Assembly (NCBI GenBank): GCA_947034885.2
Contig: OX344754.2
Span: 21,470,501 to 21,534,500 of the forward strand
Source of the DNA: Thuidium tamariscinum
Taxonomy: Eukaryota > Streptophyta > Bryopsida > Hypnales > Thuidiaceae
Length of the DNA stretch: 64,000 nt
Reading direction: 5' to 3'
Part shown: piece by piece, positions 1 through 11,040 of the stretch
Layout: every line of letters starts with the position of its first letter
How positions within the stretch are numbered: position 1 is the stretch's first letter
Position numbers and translations under genes: made by a program
The notes under the pieces: generated by a model
The model's database searches: none
What the model was told of the DNA's origin: nothing
Seen by the model: only the letters and a program-made list of their open reading frames with translations

Positions 1-58
1 TATTGTATCATATAGGTAGGTGACTTTTTTTTGTTTGGGCAAAGGTCAAAGTGATTAA

Positions 59-457
59 CTCCTAAAGGTCTATACACCATTTTTGGCAATATAGTGATTT
101 TGGATAGCTTATTTTGGATGGAATTTTTTTTTTCTTTAAAATTTTCACACAACATGTGTTTGAAGAGTAGCTTTAAGGTACAACAATTTTCATAACTTTT
201 GACTACATAGTTAAAAAGTTATTGAATAATATGTCATTTTCATCATTTGGTGAGCTACCCGGGTACATCATAAAACTTTTTTTAAATCCTTTTCTTAAGA
301 AATAAAAATTTGAAATTGATTTTTTAGATTTATATACACGTCAAAATCTTTGAATCATTCCAATTTGATTAATGAGATGAAAGTTATGAGAAGTTTTAGT
401 TTGTGGGTAGGTTTGAAGTCTATAGTATAGTATGATTATCATTTGAACCTTGAGGGA
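59..457 (+). mobile_element. TTAA-flanked non-autonomous element, short type A copy
   Basis: TTAA at 55-58 is followed by CTCCTAAAGGTC, and the other end reads GAGGGA then TTAA at 458-461. The inner sequence (a 'ggcaatatagtgattttgg' block near 87, a 'cataacttttgactac' block near 191) matches the left half of the longer copy at 5215-6300, so this looks like an internally deleted member. The ends are diverged and no coding capacity is visible. Confidence 0.5.
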
Positions 458-924
458 TTAAATGGTTTTTTTATACATCTACATCATTATCTTTTATATA
501 TGCTCTTTGGTCAAAGGTTGCATACTTATTAAATTTCTTTTCTTTGACGTTAGGTTACAATGTTTAGTGTTGTTCAAAATTTCTCTTCAATTCTACTACC
601 ACTATATAACATTTGGTAAGAAAACCACACTTAAAATTGGGTGTGGTTCTTTTGACTACCATTCTACATAATCTCTAAATGATTGCAATTTTTTTTTTCA
701 TATTGTGACTACAATTTTGAAATTTTTTGGGTATGTAAAATACCATTCAAAAGGTATTTTGAGAGTTTTTAAGGCACCAATTATTTTTTGGGTGACTCAA
801 CTAAATGCTTCCCTCTTCCAATCAAAGTTACTATGTAATATGAGTTTATTGATCTCTTCATTCATTACAAAAAATAAGTTAAAATGACTTTCAATGCAAT
901 TGAGATGTAATTCTTGAAATCATT

Positions 925-1345
925 GGTAGGCAATAATTCTTCCTTCCTACACTATAAAATCCTTCAAAATCTAACAAAAATGATAGGACATTTTGATAAT
1001 AGGTAATAATTATTCATGCCCACACAACAAATTTTTGCAAAATGTGACAATAATAGTAGGACAATTTGATAATAGGCAATAATTTTTCATATCCACACAA
1101 TAATTCCTTGCAAAATCTAACAAGAATTGTTTGACAATCTAACAGTAGGCAATAATTCTTCATATCCACACGATAATTCCTTGCAAAATCTAGCAAGAAT
1201 TGTATGAAAATCTAACAATAGGCAATAATTCTTCATGCTAACACAACAAATCCTTGCAAAACCTAACGAGAATGGTAGAACAGTTTGACACTAGGCAATA
1301 ATTCTTCATGCCTATACAACAAATCCTTGCAAAATGTATAGGAAT
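925..1345. repeat. 73-bp tandem repeat, about six copies
   Basis: The landmark GGCAATAATT (or GGTAATAATT) recurs at 929, 1002, 1075, 1148, 1221 and 1294, exactly 73 bp apart. Each unit also holds a 'ccttgcaaaatctaacaaga'-like segment. A diverged further unit may lie near 1424. The 60-codon open frame on the minus strand here is a by-product of the repeat. Confidence 0.85.
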
Positions 1346-1908
1346 GAAGGGACACTCTTAGTAGACTTCATGGCTCTTTTTCACATCTTTGATGCAAAAG
1401 GGATGGGAGTTCTTGACATCATGGGTAGATAATAATTCTTCATGACAACAAGACAAACCCTTTCAAAATCCCTTTTCTTGATGTTGATAGAGCATGGCAA
1501 GATTTTATAAATAAGCATACTTGACAATACAAGGACACCACTACACCCTATAGCTTGTGTACGTTTTTAATTTTACTCATGCCCAATTCACTTGAATTTA
1601 CAAGACATGTTATATCTTGCTTTAAAATCACTAAATGCTACTCTATATAATTTAAATTTTGAAATATTAGATAATCAAAGCCTACATACTTAGATCATTT
1701 TTCTTAAAATTCTAACAATTTGACGTTGTCATTGATTGCCCAATCTTCTAAAGAGACCAAAATAGGGTCCTTAGTCTTTTAGAAATTAAGGGAAATAGAG
1801 TTTTAAAGGGGGAGGAATTACTCATCATACACAATTGACTATTACCTTACCAAATGACATGGCAATGGTATTTTGATGAAAAATTTCGTGTTGAAATTAG
1901 GTACCAAT

Positions 1909-2183
1909 AAGGTAGGTACACCCAAAAGCGCCCTGTTTCTAAAAGCGCCATCTACAGTGTACATACATTTTCGAAATTAGTCATGTTCGCAAACTGTAGA
2001 TGGCGTTTTCTGAAATAGACTTTGATTGTTAATAACTTTTGCATACGGTATCCAAATCCTGCGTTCTTTGGTGCATTGGAACATGCTTTCACTTTCTCAC
2101 AAGACTGCATAAAAATTTGAACTTGCTAACAACAGGAACTAGGCGCAGTATGAAAAATTGGTGCTTTTGGGTGTACCTACCTT
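1909..2183. mobile_element. MITE with AAGGTAGGTACACCC terminal inverted repeats
   Basis: The left end AAGGTAGGTACACCCAAAAG is matched by its exact reverse complement at the right end (to 2183). A direct 3-bp duplication AAT lies on both sides (1906-1908 and 2184-2186). A second inverted pair, AAAGCGCCATCTACAGT near 1940 and ACTGTAGATGGCGTTT near 1992, folds inside the left half. Length is 275 bp and there is no coding capacity. The near-perfect ends suggest fairly recent movement. The superfamily is uncertain; a 3-bp AT-rich duplication fits PIF/Harbinger or CACTA. Confidence 0.85.
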
Positions 2184-2186
2184 AAT

Positions 2187-3706
2187 AGGATTTTAGACTT
2201 TGATAGTTGGGATGTAAAGGCCATTGGTTTGAGTTTGGGATCCAACGAAAGTATTAATTGAATTACAATCATAGGAAGGATTTGTTGTCACCAACAAGTG
2301 GGATGTGTGTCAACTTGGATTGGAGCCAATGAAAATGGATTGTTGACATCAAATGGTGATCTGGACATCAATTGGTTGGATGTAAGTACCAATGAATAGG
2401 ACATTAGAGGGTATTTGAGGTAAGTGAGGGCTATTTTAGGCATGTTTCTTTCATTGTTCCCAAAAGAGATTTTAAAAAATGTTTGGTTGGGCTATGAGGC
2501 TAGTAATTAATAATTAATTAATTGAGGGGGTCTGAAATTTCAAAAAAAAATTTGATGTGGTCGGATCTTATTACTACTATGTAGTTTCTTTGTTCCCTAT
2601 AGTTCAAAAATTTGCAGTCTTCTTTAGAATTGAATTTCATTCTAATGAAGTACCTAGGTGTCAATTGATGATATAGGCAATAATGTTTTGGAAATAGGTA
2701 GATTCATGTTTGATATGAGCAACAATAATTAAGTGTAGAATATGTACTCATGTACCAATCAATTGGTGCCTACTTTTATATTCTTTAATGTCCTGTATGT
2801 GTATATTATATATCATACAAAGTGCATGTATGGGACAATATGCAAACAAGGTAAATCCATATCTATTACATTAAATACCCATTGTCACACAATCTCTCAT
2901 GACCCATTGTCACAAATATAGTCATAATTTCATCCCCAATATTTCATCCTATCATTTTGAATGTTTTTCATTTGTTTTTGTAAGAATCCAATTGGTTGTA
3001 TCAGCTATAGGTATAGGTATATCTACATCTATATCTATATCTATATATTAAATTAAATTTTTTTTCATATTATATAGCCAATATATTGTTGATTACATCA
3101 AAATAAAATGTCAAAGAGATGGATGGACATAACTATTGAATTTCTTGTCAACTCTATTAGTTTGTAGAAGATACATGATCATATTTGTATTGTTGATTTC
3201 ATTTGCTTCCCACAATAAATTAAATCTCTTTTACATACCAATGCTATATTGTATGCTTGAAAATTCAATAAATGAATCCAAAAATCCAAACAAAAATTTG
3301 TAATCATTTTGACATTTGGTACTAAATTATGGTGGATATAAAAAACGCACTTGATTTCATATGTAAATGTTTTCCTTACTTTTGTTATAGTGATTAATAA
3401 ATTATTTAATTCTTCTTTATAAATATAATCCAAATTTTATTGTAACTTCTACTTTGTACACCTAATTCTATTATATTATCCTTCAATAGTGAAAAAATTA
3501 TATTAAGGTACAAATTATGAGAACTTAGTATAGAATTGAAGATAAAATTATTGATATTGGATCAAAAAGGGTCAACTATATGATTTCACTAGGCACATCT
3601 ATATGATTTTTATGCATGGAAAAAGGATCATTTATTAATTTTTAATCTTAAGACACAATCTTATATCATCATTGCAATATGGTACAAAATAATAAACAAG
3701 GCCATA
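2187..3706. other. AT-rich intergenic stretch, no gene seen
   Basis: No conserved frame, RNA gene or clear element was recognised. A short run of imperfect ATCTAT-type repeats lies at about 3010-3050. The 84-codon minus-strand frame at 3179-3433 is AT-rich and resembles no family I know. Confidence 0.6.
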
Positions 3707-3710
3707 TTAA

Positions 3711-4548
3711 CCCCTAAGCGCTCAAGCGACCATTTTCTGGTCGCTGCCTGACTTCGGGCAGAATTTTCGAGCAAAAAAAAAACTTTTTTCAAATTTTTTT
3801 TTTTTCAGTTTTGAAAAAATTGGGTTTTCTTTCAACATTGATATTCAAAACTAAGATCAGTACAGTCAAACAAAAGTTATAGCAAAAAAAAGGAGAAATA
3901 GTACAAAGTGTCTAAAATTGCTTAGTGTTGAAAAACTTACTATTTGGGGTAATTACTGATGCTCTCATTAGTAAATACTTTTTATTTTTTTACAAGTCAA
4001 TAAAAACCATAGTTTTGACCAATCAAAAAAAATTTCAAATCATAAAAATAGAAATTTTATTTTTGGTGAATTTTTGAAGTTATATCTTCAAAATTCATTT
4101 GAAGAGAATCTATAAATATTTTTTAAATTTTGATCATATGTATACTTTCTACTTTTTGTGCTTTTCATTATCTTCTTTGATGCTAACTTCAAAAAAGTTG
4201 TAAAGCTTATATTTTATAACACATTTGTATTTTGTCTTAATCCCTTGGGCTTTTAGAGGTTGAATATTTTGCATTTTTCTATAAATCAATAAAAAACACA
4301 ATTTTGACCAATCAAAAAAAATTTCAAATCCTGAAAATAGAAATTGTATTTTTGGTGAATTTTTGAAGTTATATCTTCAAAATTCATTTAAAAATAATCT
4401 AAAAACATTTTTTTTACTTTGACTGTATGGATACTTTCTACTTGTTGTGCTTTACATTATCTTCTTTGATACTAACTTCAGAAAAGTTTTAATTCTTATA
4501 TTTTATAGCACATTTGTGTTTTGTCCTAACCCCTTGGGCTTTTAGGGG
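3711..4548. mobile_element. TTAA-flanked element with internal direct duplication (type C)
   Basis: TTAA (3707-3710) precedes CCCCTAAGCGCTCAAG, and the right end reads CTTGGGCTTTTAGGGG followed by TTAA (4549-4552), so ends are inverted and the TTAA is repeated. Inside, a block of roughly 280 bp that starts with 'gtcaataaaaaccatagttt' near 3986 is repeated from about 4286. A decayed right end ('cccttgggcttttagaggtt', about 4242-4261) follows the first block. Length is 838 bp, non-coding. Confidence 0.7.
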
Positions 4549-4718
4549 TTAATGTCCAAATGGACAAGAATAGATTCTAAACCTAAGAAAAACAATGAGA
4601 AATAATATGATTTTACTTTCACCACCTAAAATGTCTTTTTTAAAGTTCTCTTGATCAAAATTCATATTGAATATTCTTTGATTTGTTTTTGTCAACAAAT
4701 AAATTATGAATTTCTTAA

Positions 4719-5210
4719 TCCCTAAATAGGACCAAGCTACAGGTTTTTTGGCAATATAGAGATTTTGGGCACTTCATTGGCTCACTATTAATGGAATTAT
4801 TTTTGAATCTTTGTAATTTTCACACAACATGTGCCTAAGGAGTAGCTTCAAGGGACAACAATTTTCATAACTTTTGACTACACGGTCAAAAAGTTATTGT
4901 ATAATATGTGATTTTCTTTATTAAAAGGTCAATTTGAGCACTTCAAAATACTTCTTCAAAATCACTTTTTGTAAAACAAAAATTTGAAATTGATTATTTG
5001 TGTATGTAGGTATAGATATAAATATAGAGAGAGAAAGTAAGATAGGAAGCTTTGTATCATTCAATTTTGATTGATGAAATAAAAATTATGAGGAGTTATA
5101 ATTTACAAGTAGTTACAAAATCTCTAAAGGTTTTTCTACCTACAAACTAAAAGTCCTCATTATTATTTTTTAAATGGAATGATTTGAAGCTTTCTACATA
5201 TATATAAATC
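4719..5210 (+). mobile_element. Left-end fragment of a type A TTAA element
   Basis: TTAA (4715-4718) and TCCCTAAATAGGACC are followed by the type A signature 'ggcaatatagagattttggg' and the 'cataacttttgactac' block. No matching right end precedes the next element's TTAA at 5211. From about 5150 the sequence is an inverted copy of the block at about 5050-5110, so the fragment is partly palindromic. Confidence 0.5.
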
Positions 5211-5214
5211 TTAA

Positions 5215-6300
5215 CCCCTAAAGGACCAAACTGCTTTTTTTGGCAATATAGTGATTTCGGGCAGCTCATTACAGATGGAGTTTTTGGTTTTTTTCCTTTG
5301 AAATATTTACACAATATGTGCCCGAGGAGTAGCTTTAAGGCCCAACAATTTTTATAACTTTTGACTACATAGTGAAAAAGTTATTGGTTCATATGTAATT
5401 TCTCTACTGGGCGAGCAACCCAGGCAGCAAAAAAGACTTCTTCAAAAATCACCTTTTTAAGAAATTAAAATTTTTAATTGGTTTCTTTGATTTTTATCTA
5501 AGTGGAAACCTGTGAATCATTCCATTTTGATTAATGAGTCAAAAGTTATGAGGATTTTTAGTTTGAGGTACTTTTGGTTAGTTATAGAATCTCTATACTA
5601 CAAAAAAAGTTTGAAATTATTTATTTAATTCAATTTTTAATATTTTTGAAAAAAAACTAAAACATTGGGTGAATATTGTTTAACACAACATTACAACCAT
5701 TGGGATTGTCTTCTTTTAATTCATTAAATAAATTGTTAATAATTTAGTATTTTGGCTCATTTTCTACTTCTTTCTACTTACTATTTTTTTCCTATATGTT
5801 GTACAATTTCAAATGTTCTGAAAATCTTCAATCATATAGCCAACTTTACTTGAAAAATGAATCTAAAGAGTTACAATCATTTTGGACCATTTTCCACACA
5901 ATTATTGATAAAAAAAATATTATTTGAAAATCTTAGAATGCTACTACTCCTATATTGCAAGACATAATTCTACTACTTGTAAAAAGAAGGTATGAAAGAC
6001 TTCACATCGCCTTTGAAATTTGAACACCCTCATGATCAAACATTATAGTCTTTTGAAGTGCAGCTGCCCTGATTTTCACAATGGTAAAAAAATGATTTTT
6101 GTTACTTCAAACACTAACATCTTGCAATCTACACGGCAGAAGTTGCTGAAATTTTTTCCACGTCTTCTTAAACCTGAATTCTAAAAGATCCTATAATTAC
6201 TTTTTTCCTAAAATGTTTTTTTCTAAAAATTTGATAGTTGTCTAAAAAATGATAGTTTTGAAGCGGTTTTGGTGAAAACATAGTCAAAAACCTTTTGGGA
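5215..6300 (+). mobile_element. TTAA-flanked element, type A, complete copy
   Basis: TTAA (5211-5214) plus CCCCTAAAGGACCA opens the element, and the far end reads ACCTTTTGGGA followed by TTAA (6301-6304). The inner sequence is closely matched by 63347-64000 in the same orientation. It is matched in reverse orientation by 13949-14881 and 19042-20571, which helps define both ends. Only about the first 10-12 bp are inverted between the ends. There is no open frame of note, so it is non-autonomous. Confidence 0.75.
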
Positions 6301-6304
6301 TTAA

Positions 6305-7036
6305 AGTAGAAAAAAAGTTTTCAGCACATTGTGGGGTTGGATTTTTAGACTTTGAACATTGTTAACTTAAAATTTTTGCACTACTGAGTTTTGAGCTTTA
6401 AATCTCTCTAGTGAAGAATAGAATTGAGAATCTAGGGGGAAAAAAGAAATCCAAAAGTACTTAATTTCATTCTTAAGAAAAACTATTAAGTAGAAGTAGG
6501 TACAAGATAAAAGGAAAATCTGAAATATTTATATCTTTTAGATAAAATTAAAGTGCACTACTTTGAATGGTGAGATTGTTCTAACAAGTGAACTAAGTGA
6601 TGCAAAAAAAGAATTCAAAAATTTGAAAAATTGCATTTAGAAATGAATCTTATAAGTTAATTTTTTTCAAATAGATGCTCTAATTGCCCGAAAAACAAGA
6701 ATGTTCATAACTTTTTGATAACAAATTGAAATAAAATGAATCAAAGCTTTCCACATAGACAAAAATATAATCTATAAGAAAGAAAAAAAAATTCAAAAAA
6801 AAAAAATTATAATTTTTTTTGTGTTGCCCAAATTCCCCCCTCTCCCTTGTTTTGACCTTATTTGGGCATAACTTTTGTTCCCAGGCACTGATTGAAAAAA
6901 AGTTTGTATCCCCATGAAGATATTCAAATTTTCTATTTCAAAAAAAAAATTCAAAAAATCAGGACAAAATTTAAAGTAAAAAGGTACATGCCCCAAATCC
7001 CATTTGTATCCCAAAGGGACAATGGTCTTTTAGGGG
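6305..7036 (+). mobile_element. Type B TTAA-associated unit adjoining the type A copy
   Basis: It starts at the TTAA that ends the preceding unit and closes with GGTCTTTTAGGGG plus TTAA (7037-7040). The block around 6340-6430 ('actttgaac', 'tttttgcactac') recurs at about 33820-33910 and 51630-51730. Read together, 5215-7036 is also bounded by good inverted ends (CCCCTAAAGGACCA against CCCCTAAAAGACCA). It could therefore be a single 1.8-kb composite or two abutting units. Confidence 0.6.
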
Positions 7037-7040
7037 TTAA

Positions 7041-8404
7041 CTTGCTTCTTTTGCTACACAGGCAAAAGTTAATTGTAATAGAGCTCAGAGTTGCTTTATT
7101 TCCATCCACTCGACTTCAACTTAATCTTTTTTCCTTCTAAAAATGACATCCTGCAGCACATCTGAGTTTTATCCGAGACCACGTTAGCATTTAGGGGACC
7201 AATGATGAGGTCTTTCCTGAGACTGACAAACGTGCAGACTTGGTCTTGTGCCCTGACATTTCACTAAAAGTGTTGCCCTTTTTCCAGCTTTCGGCATGAC
7301 CTCAGTTATGCATGCATGTTCAAATTCAAGCGCAGTTCAAATTCAAGCCTAGATTTAAAGATTGGAGCTGAACGGTGCCCATTGCCCAACTGCAACAAGC
7401 AACAATTGCCTTATGAGGCTGACAAACTTGGACAAGATGGACAGAAACAGCAGCATCCAGAGGCATAAATTAATGCCAAGGCAACAGCTTCAAGTACCAG
7501 CAGGTAGCAGCCACCAAATTCAACACTGACATGGAGAAGGTCGTTCACATATAATGCACAAGAGTGGGGTTGTTTGTGGATTTAGATGTCCCATAATTGC
7601 AAACGCGAAAGCTTGCTGAATGTTTCTTGTCTCCATTTCACACGCAACACTGAACTTCAGCTGCAGGCTCTACATTATTTACAATATTATGAAACTGACT
7701 CCCATCATAAACTTCATTAAATTTCGACGCAGAAAATGTAGACTCCAGTTCTATCTGACACCAACACCAGCACCGACTTCTACATCAAACGCATCTCTAA
7801 AGTCTGAACTCACTGATTTCACAATTTCCAGAGCAGGAGTGACTTCCATAGCATTTACAATATCAGATCTGCTGATATCAACCAAGCAAACCAAGTAATA
7901 ACATGTCCACAAAAATATATATATTTTTATATATACCCCAACAGGGGCCCTTCGAGGCGTTTCTCATCAACTCACCGCTTTCTTCGTAAGAAAACAGGAG
8001 GTCTGTAGAAAGCCTTCAATAAGGAAGAGAAAGGAGCTATACAACCGCTACAGTTTGTAAGTATGGGTGAGGTCCCTCAGGCCATCGAAGCATATACGTA
8101 AAAAAAGAAGCTAATAAACTGTATCATTCAGTTTGATGCCGCCACTGATCTACCAGGTCGGTGGTATGACACACGACACATGGCAGTCCGGGCGAAATTA
8201 AGAAGGGCATTTTAAAAAAACACAAAGAAAAGTAGAGAGTTTTTTCCCCTGATTTCTTTGAGGCTGCCAAAATTCAATTAGATATAAGTTCTCTTTTATC
8301 CTTTCTTACCTGACTGTACCCTTCCTTTCCCCCCCAAAAGACCTTGATGTCATCCGTATAATACAGCTCCATATTGACTGATTGCTTGCTTGCTTCGTAA
8401 TCGA
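7041..8404. other. Downstream flank of the LBD gene
   Basis: Base composition rises here compared with the repeat region to the left. This stretch probably includes the 3' untranslated region of the minus-strand LBD gene, whose stop is at 8405-8407. No protein family was recognised in either strand. The 92-codon plus-strand frame at 7620-7898 looks non-coding. Confidence 0.5.
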
Positions 8405-9751
8405 TCATGTCCACAAAGCCTCCCCCTTCTCCAAAGCTTTCATGGCTGGTTTGTAAAGCTGAAGCTCTGGTGACCGAGGCTGCATCGGAGTCGAAAGCTC
8501 AGAGGGTGGAGTGGCTTGGGGTGAGGATTTCAAGCTGGCAGCAGTGCTGGCGGATTGCTGCATCCGCATACACACAATCTCGGCGTTGGCGACGGCTAAT
8601 TGGTTTTGCAGGACGGCAATTTGTTGCTGCAGAGAGGAGATGGCACTCACGCAGCCGTACACCGGGTCTCGAACGCGCGCGTCGGCTTCGTAGACCATGG
8701 AGCTCACAGCGTCCCCTCGTTGATGCACGGACAGGTCCTGAGGTTAAAAATTGAATTTAATCAGTTTTTGCTCAGCACTCCAGAGTGGTGTACAACTCTG
8801 GACTAACCCACTTTTGTACCCTAACCACTGTAGCACAAACAGAAATCCAGAGCACTACAATATTGAAAAACTAGCCCACTTCTGAAGCAATGCCAGTCAT
8901 GTAATCAATTCTCTTAACAGACCATCAGGATACCAAAAAAAAACATCATTCGGCACAACCTGAGGCTAAACTAATAATCTACTTTGCATAGAAGATGAGC
9001 ATAACGGAGAGAGCTACTCGGTATTCGAAGCCGCAGATTAAGGAAGATTAGGTCTATAATAATTACACTATAAAAAAAAGAATAATAACACAATCCGCTG
9101 TATCTTTAAGGTAGATGTCACAATTCCACCTAGCTCCACCAAACTTCTATAATTTCACCAAGAAGCGTGCCATTCAAGAAAACAGCCCCAAGCTAAGATT
9201 TCGTTCGGGAAAATACGACTAGGTCTCATGTATGACTTGGTTAGACACCATTCTGACTCTGAAAATTCACTGCAATGTCCCTAAAATTTCAAGACTTACG
9301 GAACTACTCATGATGGGTTACATTTTCTCCTCGCAACAACCAGAAAATCCAAATTACTTTCTCAATCATCGGTTAGATTTCAGGATTCCAGTTCGCCATG
9401 CGACTGAGCTTTAGACAAGGTTATCGCAACCCTTGCATGGAAGAAAAGAATGCGCAAGAATGGAACCAAGAAAGAAAGAAAGAAAGAAAGGAAGGAAGGT
9501 TGGAAGGAAGGAAGGAAGGCAGGAAGCTTGCAAGCAAAGAGTCTCACTTGTAACATTTTGTTAACATTCGCGGCGCCGAACACTTTGTGCACGTTAGCGA
9601 ACTTCTGCGGCTCGTCCGGCGGGAAGTATGGCGCAAATACACAGTCGCGAGCACATCTTCGGCGAAGCAGCTTGCATGCAGCGCACGGCGACATTCCTGA
9701 CCCCATCTTGATAAACTTGGAGACTAATCCCACCAACCCGGCGTACTTCAC
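8405..9751 (-). CDS. LOB-domain (LBD/AS2-like) transcription factor, class I
   Basis: This is a plant-specific DNA-binding protein of the LATERAL ORGAN BOUNDARIES family, expected in the nucleus. Two exons are predicted: 9751-9548 and 8737-8405, with a GTGAGA donor and a CAG acceptor, giving about 178 residues. Residues 23-37 form the zinc-finger-like block CX2CX6CX3C (SPCAACKLLRRRCARDC). The GAS block follows (FAPYFPPDEPQKFANVHKVFGAANVNKMLQ in two parts around residues 39-68). Exon 2 begins DLSVHQRGDAVSSMVYEA and carries RVRDPVYGCV, then the leucine-zipper-like LX6LX3LX6 coil (LQQQIAVLQNQLAVANAEI), which marks class I. The intron sits at the position usual for class I members. The C-terminal 50 residues are Ser/Pro-rich and not conserved. 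The first Met is uncertain: Met1, Met16 or Met20 would all keep the domain, and the N-terminal MKYAG stretch is not typical. Which LBD subgroup it belongs to cannot be told by eye. Confidence 0.92.
9461..9530. repeat. GAAA/GGAA purine microsatellite in the LBD intron
   Basis: Runs of AAAGAAAG and GGAAGGAAGG fill this stretch on the plus strand. On the gene strand it is a pyrimidine tract starting roughly 20 bp after the 5' splice site. Long frames across it (Lys/Glu-rich on plus, Phe/Leu-rich on minus) are artefacts of the repeat. Confidence 0.85.
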
Positions 9752-11040
9752 AAAGAGCGCGGCAGACTTTTCTAAGAAGAAAAAACAAGAACAGGAAGTT
9801 GAACAATAAAAAAAAACTACTGCTGCCTTCGGGCACCCATTGTACTACCCATCGCAAGCAATCCACTATAATTTCGAAAAACGTCTCGTCGTCGCCGTGT
9901 CAAGAAGAACCATCTCGCCACTCCTCTATTCAAAACCTACAAATAATAAATTCCTCTTAATTTACAAAAACAATAACCCCCGCCCGGCCCAGAGTGGAGG
10001 ACACTTGGACTATTACCCCCCTGTCATGAAGCCATTGCGAAATTCTGAAGAAAATTTCAAAAGAGCGTTCCAGGAGAGTACTACACGAAAAACAATCCCC
10101 ACTCCCACCCACCAATCTCCCCAGAGTCAAAATAATACTCACAAATGATGACCCGATCAATAATGTCGCCCCACCGAATATCCTTCCCCCATCAAGCTAA
10201 CCCCACTCCCCAAAACGACCTTCCCCTTAAACCCCGAACGACAAAAAAGATTACAAACTTCTCGCAGCACCATTTTAATCGGAAAAGACGCAAATTAGAA
10301 ACCCACGACCCATTTCCTCTCTCGAATCAGAAATGAACGATCGCCAACAAACCCAACTCCCCAAACTCCGTCAACCTCACTCTTTCTCGATCCAATCGGG
10401 AACCAGTCGTCAGGAGAGCTTGCAGCACAAGAATTGGCGAGGGAGAGTCTGTAATTGAAACACCGAGACTGCGAGAGTGTGAGTCTGTGTGTGAGTGTGT
10501 GAGTGTGAGTGAGAGTGAGGGTGAGAGAGTGAGGAGTGGCCGGCAGGTCAACCAAGTGCAAGAGAAAAGTGGGAAGAGGCTTGAAGTGAATGCTTTTGAC
10601 GGAGCCGCAAATGAAATAGCGAGGAGGAGCCTGGAGAAGCGGAGAAGACAAGAACAAAAGGGATGTGATGAGAGAAAGAGTGAGGAGAAGGGGTTTGGCA
10701 ATTGTGGAAGAACTGAAGTGAAGAAGAAGAAGACGAGAGATCGTGGTACATGGGAAGAGTGAGTGCGGCCCGCGAACAAGATGTTCGAACAAGACGACGG
10801 CGACAGAGCTTTCGTTGTGCGCTTGAGTGGGAGTCTTCTTCTCCGAAATGGGCGTCGTTGACGAGATCGCCTGAGGGAGCGCCTTTTTTCACGCGGGGGG
10901 AGGTTTCCTCACTTCTTCTTAATCCTCCTCTTCCCTTTTATTTTTATCCACTTTTTTTAAAAAACTTTAGGCTTTCCACCTCCACCTCCGTCCCTTTCTT
11001 TTCCTCCCATTTTCTTTTAACATTATTGTCCTCCAAGGTA
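9752..11040 (-). promoter_or_regulatory. Upstream region and probable leader of the LBD gene
   Basis: This stretch is less AT-rich than the flanking desert. On the gene (minus) strand it is strongly pyrimidine-rich between about 10300 and 10900, including a (CA/CT)-type run opposite the GTGAGTGTGA repeats at about 10478-10535. Long overlapping minus-strand frames (150 and 165 codons) are Ser/Leu/Thr-rich with no recognisable domain, and fit a CT-rich leader or promoter rather than protein. No TATA box could be assigned with confidence. Confidence 0.45.

Noticed and set aside
5211-5230. Interstitial telomere repeat (CCCTAAA) origin for the TTAA-element ends
   Set aside because: Only one CCCTAAA-like unit occurs per end, always next to TTAA and with inverted orientation at the other side, which fits transposon ends better than telomere DNA.
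10295-10792. Two long overlapping minus-strand frames (165 and 150 codons) upstream of the LBD gene
   Set aside because: Ser/Leu/Thr-rich translation of a pyrimidine-rich tract in two frames at once, with no domain; it fits a leader or promoter better.
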